From: Syntrophaceae bacterium UBA2251
GTDB taxonomy: Bacteria; Desulfobacterota; Syntrophia; Syntrophales; UBA2251
Length of the DNA stretch: 13,374 bases
Assembly: GCA_002347815.1 (NCBI GenBank)
Contig: DDXV01000034.1
Location: 1-13,374, forward strand
Direction: 5' to 3'
Both the position numbers and the translations under genes were made by a program. Under the pieces are notes generated by a model. It was not told the DNA's origin. It searched no databases and saw nothing but the letters and a program-made list of their open reading frames with translations. This document shows positions 6,188 through 13,374 of the stretch, in pieces; within the stretch, counting starts at the first letter, position 1, and each line of letters starts with the position of its first letter.

Positions 6188-7216
6188 ATGAAGGCGATGG
6201 TGCTGAGGCAGTTGGGGCGCATGGGCGCCGACGCCTCCCCTCTGGAAGCGGCGGAGCTGCCCATCCCCGTGCCCGGACCGCGGGAAGTCCTGATCCGCGT
6301 GAGCGCCTGCGGCGTGTGCCATACGGAACTGGACGAGATCGAGGGGCGTACGCCGCCGCCGTCACTGCCGGTCATCCCCGGGCACCAGGTGGCCGGGCGG
6401 GTCGCAGACACGGGTTCCGCCGTGACGCGCTTCCGCCGGGGCGACCGCGTCGGCGTCGGCTGGATCCACAGCGCCTGCGGGGGGTGCACCTTCTGCCGGC
6501 GGGGGCGGGAGAACCTCTGCCCGGACTTCCGGGCGACCGGACGGGATGCCCAGGGCGGCTACGCCGAATACACGACGGTCCCGGAGGGTTTTGCCTTTCC
6601 GCTTCCGGACACCTTCTCCGACACCGAGGCGGCCCCGCTGCTCTGCGCCGGGGCCATCGGGTACCGGTCGCTTAAGCTCGCGGGATTGGCCGACGGCGAC
6701 CCCCTGGGACTGACCGGCTTCGGGGCTTCGGCGCATCTGGTGCTGAAGATGGTCCGCCACCGCTACCCGCGGACACGGGTCCACGTCTTCGCCAGGCGGG
6801 AGGAGGAGCGGCGCTTTGCCCTGGACCTGGGCGCAGCCTGGGCCGGCAATATCGGCGATACGGCGCCCGAGCCCCTGTCCGCCGTGATCGACACGACGCC
6901 GGCCTGGCGGCCGGTGCTGGAAGCCCTGAGGAATCTTTCCGCCGGCGGGCGCCTCGTCGTCAACGCCATCCGCAAGGAAGAGGCCGACCGGGACGAACTG
7001 AACCGTCTCGACTACCCCACCCATCTGTGGATGGAGAAGGAAGTCCGGTCGGTGGCCAACGTGACCCGGGCCGATATCGGCGAATTCCTGGAACTCGCCG
7101 CAAGGATCCCCCTCCGGCCCCGGCTCGAGGTCTACCCCCTGGCGGAGGCGAACCGCGCCCTGGCGGACCTGAAAGCCGGACGGATCCGGGGGGCAAAGGT
7201 CCTGACCGTGGCCTGA
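6188..7216 (+). CDS. Zinc-dependent alcohol dehydrogenase, CAD2-like medium-chain dehydrogenase/reductase
   Basis: 342 residues, a normal length for NAD(P)-dependent medium-chain dehydrogenases that interconvert alcohols and aldehydes in the cytoplasm. The start at 6188 (MKAMVLRQLG) fits the family N-terminus, with GGAGAAGGG upstream; earlier in-frame starts back to 6059 add an unrelated basic stretch. Catalytic zinc ligands are probably Cys44 in CGVCHTE, His66 in PGHQVAG and Cys153 in LLCAGA. The residue after His66 is Gln where Glu is commoner. Structural zinc cysteines are 97, 100, 103 and 111. The cofactor motif is GFGASAH (177-183), and the C-terminal block RSVANVTRADIGEFLELA is typical of the CAD2 branch. 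It is transcribed alone, divergent from the DUF4301 unit and convergent with the efflux operon. The alcohol substrate cannot be read from the sequence. Confidence 0.92.
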   Translation: MKAMVLRQLGRMGADASPLEAAELPIPVPGPREVLIRVSACGVCHTELDEIEGRTPPPSLPVIPGHQVAGRVADTGSAVTRFRRGDRVGVGWIHSACGGCTFCRRGRENLCPDFRATGRDAQGGYAEYTTVPEGFAFPLPDTFSDTEAAPLLCAGAIGYRSLKLAGLADGDPLGLTGFGASAHLVLKMVRHRYPRTRVHVFARREEERRFALDLGAAWAGNIGDTAPEPLSAVIDTTPAWRPVLEALRNLSAGGRLVVNAIRKEEADRDELNRLDYPTHLWMEKEVRSVANVTRADIGEFLELAARIPLRPRLEVYPLAEANRALADLKAGRIRGAKVLTVA

Positions 7217-7231
7217 CGCCGCCCTCCGGAA

Positions 7232-7280
7232 CGGGACGTTGTCCCGATGGCCGCTGCGACACGCGTCCCGGGACGTCCCG
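7232..7280. terminator. GC-rich inverted repeats between convergent genes, possible bidirectional transcription stop
   Basis: Between the alcohol dehydrogenase stop and the stop of the PII-like gene lie several GGGAC/GTCCC blocks. CGGGAC/GTCCCG (7232-7246, 3-nt loop) is a small hairpin, CGTCCCGGGACG (7264-7275) is a perfect palindrome, and CGGGACGT (7232-7239) pairs perfectly with ACGTCCCG (7273-7280). No T-tract follows on either strand, so this is not a classical intrinsic terminator, only a structured spacer placed where a shared one is expected. Confidence 0.4.
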
Positions 7281-7284
7281 CCGA

Positions 7285-7575
7285 TCAGGCAAGCTCTTCG
7301 ACCGGCATGACGAACGCCTTCACCCCGGTTCGGGGATGTTCCCGTTTGAGTTCATGCACGACCTCGAGGATGCCGGGCATCTCCTGGTCCGCGACCCCGA
7401 TGAGCAGGACGTTGTTCTTGCCCGGCCAGACACGGGAGGCCAGTTTCGGCTCCGTTTCCGTCCCGACGCCGCGGGCCTCGCATAATTTCGTATAGCGGAC
7501 AATCCCGGCCGCCTTGAAGGCGCCGACAACCTCCTCGTCCGCCTCCGACCCGTAGACCACGAGCACCATCTTCAT
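7285..7575 (-). CDS. PII-like small protein of the PG0541 transporter-associated type
   Basis: 96 residues, last gene of the efflux operon. The pattern of beta strands and helices (MKMVLVVYG, a helix around 11-24, RYTKLCEARGVGTE, NNVLLIGVADQEM, a helix around 67-80, GVKAFVMPVEEL) fits the ferredoxin-like PII/CutA fold, with a loop rich in Gly, Thr and Glu and a conserved-looking SRVWPGKNN. It resembles small proteins named PG0541-family transporter-associated, which occur beside RND pumps. ATG and the pump stop overlap as ATGA, yet a good Shine-Dalgarno (GGAAGGGG, 7 nt spacing) is present, so it can be made in quantity. It has no signal peptide or membrane segment and should be cytoplasmic. 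By analogy with PII proteins, a ligand-controlled contact with the pump is possible, but ligand and target are unknown. The assignment rests on fold pattern and context. Confidence 0.85.
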   Translation of the reverse strand: MKMVLVVYGSEADEEVVGAFKAAGIVRYTKLCEARGVGTETEPKLASRVWPGKNNVLLIGVADQEMPGILEVVHELKREHPRTGVKAFVMPVEELA

Positions 7576-10500
7576 CGCGTTTCCCCTTCCCTTCTTTTCG
7601 CGTCCGCGCCGGACCGCCGCCTCCGGAGGCGCCGTCTCAACCCCAGCCGCCAGTCGTCGAACTGATCGTAGGCGGCCGGCACGACCACGAGGGTCAGAAA
7701 CAGGGAGGTCACCAACCCCCCGATCACCGCAATACCCATCGGGGAGCGCGTCTCCGCCCCCTCTCCCAGGGCGAAGGCGACCGGCATCATCCCGAAGACC
7801 ATGGCGAAGGTCGTCATGAGGATGGGCCGGAGCCGCACCGGTCCCGCCTGCAGGATGGCCTCCTGCCGGCCGAGCCCCCGCTCCCGCAGGGTGTTCGTGT
7901 AGTCCGTGTAGTCGACGAGCAGAATGGCGTTCTTCTTGACCAGCCCCATCAGGAGGATCAGGCCGATGAAGGTGAAGATGTTCAGGGACCGTCCCGTCAG
8001 GATCAGGGCGCCGAACGCCCCGATGAAAGACAGCGGCATCGACAGAAGCACGGTCACCGGATGGAGCAGGCTTTCGAACTGCGCCGCAAGGATCATGTAG
8101 GCCATGAGGATCCCGAGGAAGAGGGCGAACATCAGATACCCGAAGGACTCCTTCATCGTGTCGGCGGCGCCCTTGTATTTGGCCGTGAAGTCGGCCGGCA
8201 GCACCCGCGCGGAAATGGCGTCGAGCTCCTCCATGGCCTGGCCCAGCGGCTTTCCCTCCAGGCTGGCGTAAACCATGATGGCCCGCTGCCGGTCCACCCG
8301 ATAGATGATGCTGGGGCCGCCGCCCTCCTGGACCTGCACGACATTGGCCAGCTGGACCAGGCGGCCATCGCGGGCCCGGACGTAGATCCGTCCGAGGTCG
8401 CCCGGATCGCGCCGGTCCTCGGCGTCGAGCTGCACGCGGACGTCGTAGCGCCGGCCCTTCTTCTCGTCCTTGAAGCGGGTGATTTCGACCTCGCCGCTGA
8501 CCAGGATGTTCACCGCCTCGGCGATGCCCGCCACGCTGACCCCGAGGTCCGCCGCCTTGTCGCGGTCGATGTAGACCTTGAGCTCCGGCTTTCCTTCCTC
8601 CAGGGACGTGTCCACGTCCACGATGCCCGGCAGTCTGGCAAACTCCCGGGTGATCTGCTTGGCGTAACCCTGCAGCGCGCCCAGGTCGCCGCCGGAGATG
8701 ACATACTGGATCGGCACGTTGCGGATCCCCCCCCCGATGACGGACACGTCCTCCGCCGTCCCCTTCAGGCCGGGAATCTCGTTCAGCCGGTTGCGGATGA
8801 CGGCCTTGATGTCCTCCTGGCTGCGGTCGCGCTCCGCCTTGGGGATGAGGGTGGTGAACATGATGGCCTTGTTCACCGGACCGACGCCGCCGGCGCCGAA
8901 CCCCTGTGCGTAGAAGACGCCCCGGACCTCGGGGAGCCCGCGGACGACCCGCTCCGCCTCCCGGAACATCTCGTCGGCCTTCCCGAGGGAGTAGTCGATC
9001 GGGGCCTCGAGCCGCACGATGAACTGTCCCTGGTCTTCCGGGGGATGCAGTTCCTTGCCCATGAACTTCGTCATGTAGAGGCTGAGAACGAACAGGACCA
9101 GGGCGAGCGCCAGGACCGTCTTGCGCCAGCGAAGCGCCCATCCCAACAGCCTCCGGTAGAGCTCCTCCACCCACCGGTAGCCCCGTTCCCACGCGTCGCC
9201 CATCCTGCGCCAGAGACCCCGGGCCCGGTCGCCGGAATCCGCCGGCGCGACCGCCGTCTTCGGCCTCAGGTACAGAGAGGCCATCATCGGGGTCAGCGTG
9301 AAGGAAACGATGAGGGAAACGAGGACGGCAAAAACCACGGTCAGGGCGAACTGCAGGAAGAAGCGGCCGATGATGCCTTTCATGAAGGCCACGGGCAGAA
9401 AGATCGCCACGATGGCGAAGGTCGTTGCCATGACGGCCAGGCCGATCTCGGCGGTGGCGAACGACGCCGCCTCGCGCGGCTTCATCCCCTCCTCGATGTG
9501 ACGGTGGATGTTTTCGATGACGATGATGGCGTCGTCGATCAGCAGCCCCACGGACAGGGACAGCGCCATGAGGGTCATGTTGTTGAAGGTGAAGTCGAAC
9601 GCGCGGATCAGGGCCAGGGTCGAGATGATCGAGACCGGCAGGGCCAGGGCGCTGATCAGCGTCGTCCGGACATTGCCCAGGAAGAGAAAGACGGCGAAAA
9701 CGGCGAAGAGCGACCCCAGGATGATGTGTTTCTGCACCTCGGCGATGGAGCGCTTGATGAAGACGGACTGGTCGGCGGCGACGTTGAGCTCCATCCCCGT
9801 CGGCAGGGTTTTCCGGATCTTCTCCAGTTCGGCGTGGATGCGATCGACCACCTCGACGGTATTCGTGCCGGACTGCTTCTGGATGCCGATGCCGACGCAG
9901 GGAACGCCGTTGAACTTGGCGATCGATCGCCGTTCGTCCATGGCGTCCTCCGCCCGTCCGATGTCGCGGATCCGGACCGGGGCGCCGGCGACGTAGGCCA
10001 GCACAAGGTCGTTGAATTCCGCCGCATCCCGGATGTCCCCCCGGATCTTGACGGAGTACTCCTTCGAGACGCTCTCGATCCGCCCCCCGGGCAGCTCCAC
10101 GTTCTCCCGCTTCAGGACCGCCAGGACATCGGACGGGGCGATGCCGTACGCCTGCATGCGGTCGGCGTCGAGCCAGATGCGGATCTGGCGCAGCCGAAGT
10201 CCGCCCATGCGGAGCGCGCCGACGCCGTTGATCTTCTGGAGCTGCTCCTTGAGAACCTCATCGGCATACGTGGACAGATCGCGGATCGACCGCTGCCCGG
10301 AGAGGTTGAGCCACAGCACCGGACTGGAGTCGGCATCGACCTTCTCGATGACCGGCTCGCTGATGTCGTCCGGGAGCTTGGACCGGATGGCGGCGACCTT
10401 CTCCCGCACGTCCTGGACGGCCAGATCGATGTCCCGCTCGAGCACGAATTCGATGGTCACCCGCGACGCGCTCTCCTGGCTCGCGGAGGTGATGGTCTTG

Positions 10501-10730
10501 ACCCCGTTGACGGTATTGACGGCCTCCTCGATCCGGTCGGTGACGTCCACGTCCATGATCTCGGGACTGGCCCCCTTGAGGGTCGTCGTGACCGTGGCGA
10601 TCGGAAAATCGACCTTGGGGAAGAGATCGACCCCGATGGAGGGGTAGCTCACCAGCCCCAGCACGACGAGGGCCAGGATGAACATCGTCGCAAAGACCGG
10701 CCTTTTGATCGAGGTGTCAGCGAGCCACAT
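7572..10730 (-). CDS. RND efflux pump, inner-membrane subunit, HAE1 type
   Basis: 1052 residues, full length for an AcrB-like proton-driven exporter that drives substrates from the inner membrane or periplasm through an outer-membrane channel. The first membrane helix lies at about 10-30 and starts in the usual SIKRPVFATM. A porter domain runs to about 330, then a block of helices follows, with the conserved proton-relay pair Asp399-Asp400 in GLLIDDAIIVIEN. The second half repeats this plan, and Lys933 in KKNAILLVDYTDY is the expected relay lysine. The double aspartate motif argues for the HAE1 drug/lipid/hydrophobe class over heavy-metal pumps, which usually have a single Asp there. A basic tail after FDDWR ends the protein. 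The start overlaps the adaptor gene by 14 nt. The substrate cannot be told from the sequence. Confidence 0.96.
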   Translation of the reverse strand: MWLADTSIKRPVFATMFILALVVLGLVSYPSIGVDLFPKVDFPIATVTTTLKGASPEIMDVDVTDRIEEAVNTVNGVKTITSASQESASRVTIEFVLERDIDLAVQDVREKVAAIRSKLPDDISEPVIEKVDADSSPVLWLNLSGQRSIRDLSTYADEVLKEQLQKINGVGALRMGGLRLRQIRIWLDADRMQAYGIAPSDVLAVLKRENVELPGGRIESVSKEYSVKIRGDIRDAAEFNDLVLAYVAGAPVRIRDIGRAEDAMDERRSIAKFNGVPCVGIGIQKQSGTNTVEVVDRIHAELEKIRKTLPTGMELNVAADQSVFIKRSIAEVQKHIILGSLFAVFAVFLFLGNVRTTLISALALPVSIISTLALIRAFDFTFNNMTLMALSLSVGLLIDDAIIVIENIHRHIEEGMKPREAASFATAEIGLAVMATTFAIVAIFLPVAFMKGIIGRFFLQFALTVVFAVLVSLIVSFTLTPMMASLYLRPKTAVAPADSGDRARGLWRRMGDAWERGYRWVEELYRRLLGWALRWRKTVLALALVLFVLSLYMTKFMGKELHPPEDQGQFIVRLEAPIDYSLGKADEMFREAERVVRGLPEVRGVFYAQGFGAGGVGPVNKAIMFTTLIPKAERDRSQEDIKAVIRNRLNEIPGLKGTAEDVSVIGGGIRNVPIQYVISGGDLGALQGYAKQITREFARLPGIVDVDTSLEEGKPELKVYIDRDKAADLGVSVAGIAEAVNILVSGEVEITRFKDEKKGRRYDVRVQLDAEDRRDPGDLGRIYVRARDGRLVQLANVVQVQEGGGPSIIYRVDRQRAIMVYASLEGKPLGQAMEELDAISARVLPADFTAKYKGAADTMKESFGYLMFALFLGILMAYMILAAQFESLLHPVTVLLSMPLSFIGAFGALILTGRSLNIFTFIGLILLMGLVKKNAILLVDYTDYTNTLRERGLGRQEAILQAGPVRLRPILMTTFAMVFGMMPVAFALGEGAETRSPMGIAVIGGLVTSLFLTLVVVPAAYDQFDDWRLGLRRRLRRRRSGADAKRREGETR

Positions 10731-11823
10731 GAACCTTCATCCCATCCGTCAGGTTGTTCTGACCCACCACGACCACCGGCTCGCCCGCCCCGAGGCCCTC
10801 CAGTACCTCCATCACTTCCCCGTACTTCCGGCCCACCTTGACGAACCGCTCACGGGCGCGGTCTTGCGGGACGAGGAACACCTTGGTCTTCTGCCCTTCG
10901 TACAGAAGCGACGTGACCGGGGTGACGACCCGCTCCAACGCCGGGCCGGAGTAGAGGGTCACCCTCGCAAACAGTCCGGGTTTGAGTGCCTGGGAGGGAT
11001 TCGGAATGACCGCCTCCACCTGGAGGGTGCGCGTCCGTTCATCGACATGTGGATAGACCGTCCGGACCGTCCCAGGAAACGTGCGTCCCGGAAACGCATC
11101 GACCGTAAACCGGACCTCCTGTCCGACCCGGAGGCTGCCGACGTCCTTTTCAGCCACGCTGAACAGCAGTTTGAGCGGATTCGTCTGGATGATGAGGAGC
11201 AGCGGCGTCCCGTTGCGGACGTAATCCCCGGCCGTGACGCGTTTCTCCTTGACGGAACCGGACAGCGGCGCATGGACGCGCGCCTTGCCCAGCCTCTCCC
11301 GGGCCAGGGCGAGGGCCAGCCTGGACCGCTCCACCTCCCCTTCGGCGACCAGGCGCCGGGCGGTCACGTCGTCATACTGCTGGCGTGTGATGAGCGCCTC
11401 CTCGAAGAGCGCCTCCTTGCGCTGGAATTCCTGGCGGATGTTGGCCAGGCTCGCCTCCGCCTGGCGCACGGCCGCTTCGGTGCGGCTGACCTCTAGGCGG
11501 TAATCCGTTTCGCTGATCACCGCCAGCGTCGTCCCCCGGGATACCCGTGCACCTTCCTCCACGAGGACGCGCCGGAGGACGCCGTCCACCTCGCTGCTGA
11601 CGATCACCTCCTCGTAGGGTTTGAGCGCACCCACGGCCTCGATATAGGGTCGCACCGATTGCACCTCCGCCGCCCGGACCCGAACGTTGAGCACCCGTTC
11701 TCGCTTCGTGTCCGCGTCCTTGTTCTGGCAGCCGACCACCCCGGCCAGCAGCAGGAAAAGCACCGCCGCCATCCCCAGCCCCGGAGTGAAACCGGTTCGT
11801 CTCTTTTTCGGATACGCTTGCAT
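10717..11823 (-). CDS. RND periplasmic adaptor (membrane fusion) lipoprotein
   Basis: 368 residues. The ATG at 11823 is chosen because it gives a lipoprotein signal: basic MQAYPKKRR, a hydrophobic core, and lipobox VVGC with Cys32. An upstream extension would be arginine-rich and lie inside the tolC-like gene. GGGAGG is 12 nt upstream, a slightly long spacing. The order is first lipoyl half (ALKPYEEVIVSSEVDGVLRR), a coiled-coil hairpin with many Glu, Arg and Ala (about 105-185), second lipoyl half (VHAPLSGSVKEKRVTAGDYV), a beta-barrel (LKLLFSVAEKDVGSLRVGQE) and a membrane-proximal domain. It would be anchored in the inner membrane by lipid and bridge the pump to the outer-membrane channel. 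The next gene upstream ends 43 nt before the start, and the 3' end overlaps the pump gene. Confidence 0.94.
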   Translation of the reverse strand: MQAYPKKRRTGFTPGLGMAAVLFLLLAGVVGCQNKDADTKRERVLNVRVRAAEVQSVRPYIEAVGALKPYEEVIVSSEVDGVLRRVLVEEGARVSRGTTLAVISETDYRLEVSRTEAAVRQAEASLANIRQEFQRKEALFEEALITRQQYDDVTARRLVAEGEVERSRLALALARERLGKARVHAPLSGSVKEKRVTAGDYVRNGTPLLLIIQTNPLKLLFSVAEKDVGSLRVGQEVRFTVDAFPGRTFPGTVRTVYPHVDERTRTLQVEAVIPNPSQALKPGLFARVTLYSGPALERVVTPVTSLLYEGQKTKVFLVPQDRARERFVKVGRKYGEVMEVLEGLGAGEPVVVVGQNNLTDGMKVHVAR

Positions 11824-11866
11824 CGTCGGTACGGTCCTCCCTTTCTTCAACGGGAACGTCGGATCC

Positions 11867-13225
11867 CTACGGACCGGCGATCGGCGACGTGCCCTGCCGG
11901 TCGCCCATCGTTTTCCGGTAGAGGATTCCCATCGCCCGGTCCATCCTGAGCAGCGACAGGTGGTAGCTGTACGTGGCCTCGGCCAGTTTCCGCTCGGAAG
12001 AAACGAGCAGCGTGTTGGCATCCATCACGTCGACGCTGTTCGCCAGACCGAAGCTGAATTGGCGGCTGACGGCCTGGTAATTGTCGCGTGCGAACACGAG
12101 CTGGTCGACGAGAAACGCCACAACGCCGCGCTGCGTGGCCAGATCGAGATAGACGCCCCGCACTTCGATGGCGATGGTTTTCTTCAGATCCTGGTACGAC
12201 AGCTCCGCCTGCGTCTCGCGCCTGCGGGCCTCCTGCAGCTCGGCCGTTCTCAGTCCGCCCTCGAAGAAGGGAAAATTCAGGCTCACGCCGCCATAGAGGC
12301 TCTCCCGATTGAGGGTGGCCGCTGCCGGTTCCTGATCCGCGCGGGCATAGGCGGCCGTCAGGGCCACGTTCGGCCAGAACGCGCCGCGTGCATAACGGAC
12401 CTGATCCGCCGCGATCTGCCGCTGCCGATCCATTGCCTTCAGATCGGCGCGGGTCCGGAATGCCTTGTCCTGAAAGATGTCGAGCGGATCCAGCGGCGTC
12501 GCTCCCGGTCCCGTCTCCTCCCGGAGCGCCTCGATCTCGGGCAGTCCCACGAGCCGGGCCAGATAGGCCCGGGCCATCTCCCCGGCGTTTTGCGCCTGAA
12601 GCAGGTCCGATCGGGCGCCGGACAGCTCGCCTTCCGCCCGGAGCAGAACCGTCCGGGTCGCTTCACCCACCTTGAGCCTCTTTTCCGCCGCCTGCCGGTA
12701 AAGCATCAAGCGTTCAACGTTGGCTTGGGCGATCTCGACGATCTTCCGGGCCTGCAGAACCTGGTAATACGCACGGGCCACCTCCTCGAGGAGGAGGTTC
12801 TTGAAGGCCTCGTCCGTATATCGGGTCATCTCGATGCTGGTTTGGGCGATCCTGAGCGCGGTCAATTCCCGGGCGCTCAGGGAAAAGGACTGGTCCAGGC
12901 GGACGCCCCACTGGGACGTCGCGTTCGGCTGGATCATCTGACCCGAGGGGAACAGCCGCGAGGGCTCGGTATATTTATCCTCACTGAAGCGAACGTAGCC
13001 CCCGTAGGCCGTCAGCCTCGGAAAGAGCACCGACAGGGCCTTTTCTTTCGTCAGTCCGGTGATGGCGACGTTCTCCTCGGAAAGACGGACCTTCTCGGAT
13101 TGACGAAGCGCGATCCGATAAAGATCCTGAAGGGTATAGGTTTCCGCCCGCAGGGGCACGGGCGAACCGACAAGCGCCGCCAGCACGGCCAGCATCGCCC
13201 ATCCGCGTTTCTTGAATCTCGTCAT
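11867..13225 (-). CDS. TolC-like outer-membrane efflux protein
   Basis: 452 residues, first gene of the efflux operon. The start at 13225 has AGGAGG close upstream and gives a clean signal peptide ending in PLRA before ETYTLQDLYRIAL, the usual first helix of the family. An ATG seven codons earlier has a poor ribosome binding site. Two outer-membrane efflux protein repeats are visible: long amphipathic helices (for example NVERLMLYRQAAEKRLKVGE), strands with alternating residues, and the second-repeat landmark YGGVSLNFPFFEGGLRTAEL. It should form the trimeric barrel and periplasmic tunnel that receives substrate from the adaptor and pump downstream. There is no lipobox, unlike the OprM/CusC branch, so it belongs to the non-lipidated TolC branch. 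Confidence 0.94.
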   Translation of the reverse strand: MTRFKKRGWAMLAVLAALVGSPVPLRAETYTLQDLYRIALRQSEKVRLSEENVAITGLTKEKALSVLFPRLTAYGGYVRFSEDKYTEPSRLFPSGQMIQPNATSQWGVRLDQSFSLSARELTALRIAQTSIEMTRYTDEAFKNLLLEEVARAYYQVLQARKIVEIAQANVERLMLYRQAAEKRLKVGEATRTVLLRAEGELSGARSDLLQAQNAGEMARAYLARLVGLPEIEALREETGPGATPLDPLDIFQDKAFRTRADLKAMDRQRQIAADQVRYARGAFWPNVALTAAYARADQEPAAATLNRESLYGGVSLNFPFFEGGLRTAELQEARRRETQAELSYQDLKKTIAIEVRGVYLDLATQRGVVAFLVDQLVFARDNYQAVSRQFSFGLANSVDVMDANTLLVSSERKLAEATYSYHLSLLRMDRAMGILYRKTMGDRQGTSPIAGP

Positions 13226-13374
13226 GCCCCTCCTCTTCCGTTCCATCCGCCGTCTGCGGCCGGTCGATCCTGCGGTGCCGGTCCGGGTTTCAGGTGATTC
13301 CTTTATTTTAATCCGTAGTTGTGGTTGTTGAGGCGCATCACATTGCCGAAGCTCATCTTCTACAGTTGCCCAAA
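13226..13374 (-). promoter_or_regulatory. Upstream region of the efflux operon with a weak candidate promoter
   Basis: Read on the minus strand, TCAACA (13331-13326) and TAAAAT (13310-13305) are separated by 15 bp and lie in the only AT-rich patch near the operon start. The -10 match is good, while the -35 match and spacing are poor. Transcription starting near 13298 would leave a leader of about 70 nt. No convincing operator palindrome was seen, and no regulator gene is inside the window. The same patch also encodes a 17-codon open frame (13303-13356, minus), reported as a finding only. Confidence 0.25.

Noticed and set aside
7285..9192. 635-codon minus-strand frame ending in the PII-like protein
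   Set aside because: Only its last 96 codons are real; the rest is an out-of-frame Arg/Gly/Pro-rich shadow of the pump gene.
10717..10730. Possible frameshift between adaptor and pump genes
   Set aside because: The 14-nt overlap joins two complete genes with normal ends; it is an operon junction, not a broken fusion.
8061..10841. 926-codon open frame on the plus strand opposite the RND pump
   Set aside because: It is antisense to a full-length conserved pump, is rich in Asp, His, Arg and Gly with no domain, and arises from the GC-rich codon pattern of the true gene.
11687..13297. 536-codon plus-strand frame opposite the tolC-like and adaptor genes
   Set aside because: Antisense shadow; the minus-strand frames have signal peptides, family motifs and ribosome binding sites.
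1..13374. CRISPR array, insertion sequence, tRNA or rRNA
   Set aside because: No regularly spaced repeats, transposase frame, terminal inverted repeats, cloverleaf or rRNA core sequence was seen on either strand.

Overview
The window is GC-rich (judged by eye), with coding regions that strongly prefer G or C at third codon positions. It carries nine confident protein-coding genes, one plausible very small gene, and no RNA gene, CRISPR array, insertion sequence or phage gene that I can recognise. The gene mix fits an anaerobic, Gram-negative Desulfobacterota (deltaproteobacterial) genome, possibly a Syntrophus-like syntroph. It includes an isovaleryl-CoA-dehydrogenase-like acyl-CoA dehydrogenase, a PP-loop/NFACT-R RNA-modification-type protein, a DUF4301 protein and an HAE1 RND efflux operon with a PII-like partner. 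The lineage is an inference from family content, not from a marker gene.

Left part (1-1575): an AT-rich stretch with two short palindromes, one followed by a run of eight T. A GC-rich leader with overlapping hairpins comes next, then a monocistronic acyl-CoA dehydrogenase closed by a textbook intrinsic terminator. The dehydrogenase has its catalytic glutamate at the isovaleryl-CoA-dehydrogenase position instead of the more common C-terminal one.

Middle (1580-4387): an exported protein with two LysM domains and an unrecognised C-terminal region. It is followed, with a 4-nt TTGA stop/start overlap, by a ThiI/MnmA-like PP-loop ATPase carrying an NFACT-R-type RNA-binding tail. These two converge on a minus-strand DUF4301 gene (nucleotidyltransferase-like). 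A 41-codon, very basic reading frame with a strong ribosome binding site overlaps the DUF4301 start and is too short for most gene callers. A CAD2-type zinc alcohol dehydrogenase is transcribed divergently from it.

Right part (7285-13225, minus strand): a complete tripartite efflux operon in the order tolC-like outer-membrane channel, lipoprotein adaptor, HAE1 RND pump, then a 96-residue PII-like/PG0541-type protein. The adaptor overlaps the pump by 14 nt, and the pump overlaps the last gene by 4 nt (ATGA) despite that gene having its own Shine-Dalgarno. The small protein is therefore built into the operon and is the best candidate for an under-described function here: a nucleotide- or metabolite-sensing-type partner of an RND pump. 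It and the basic micro-ORF are the two most interesting points of the window.
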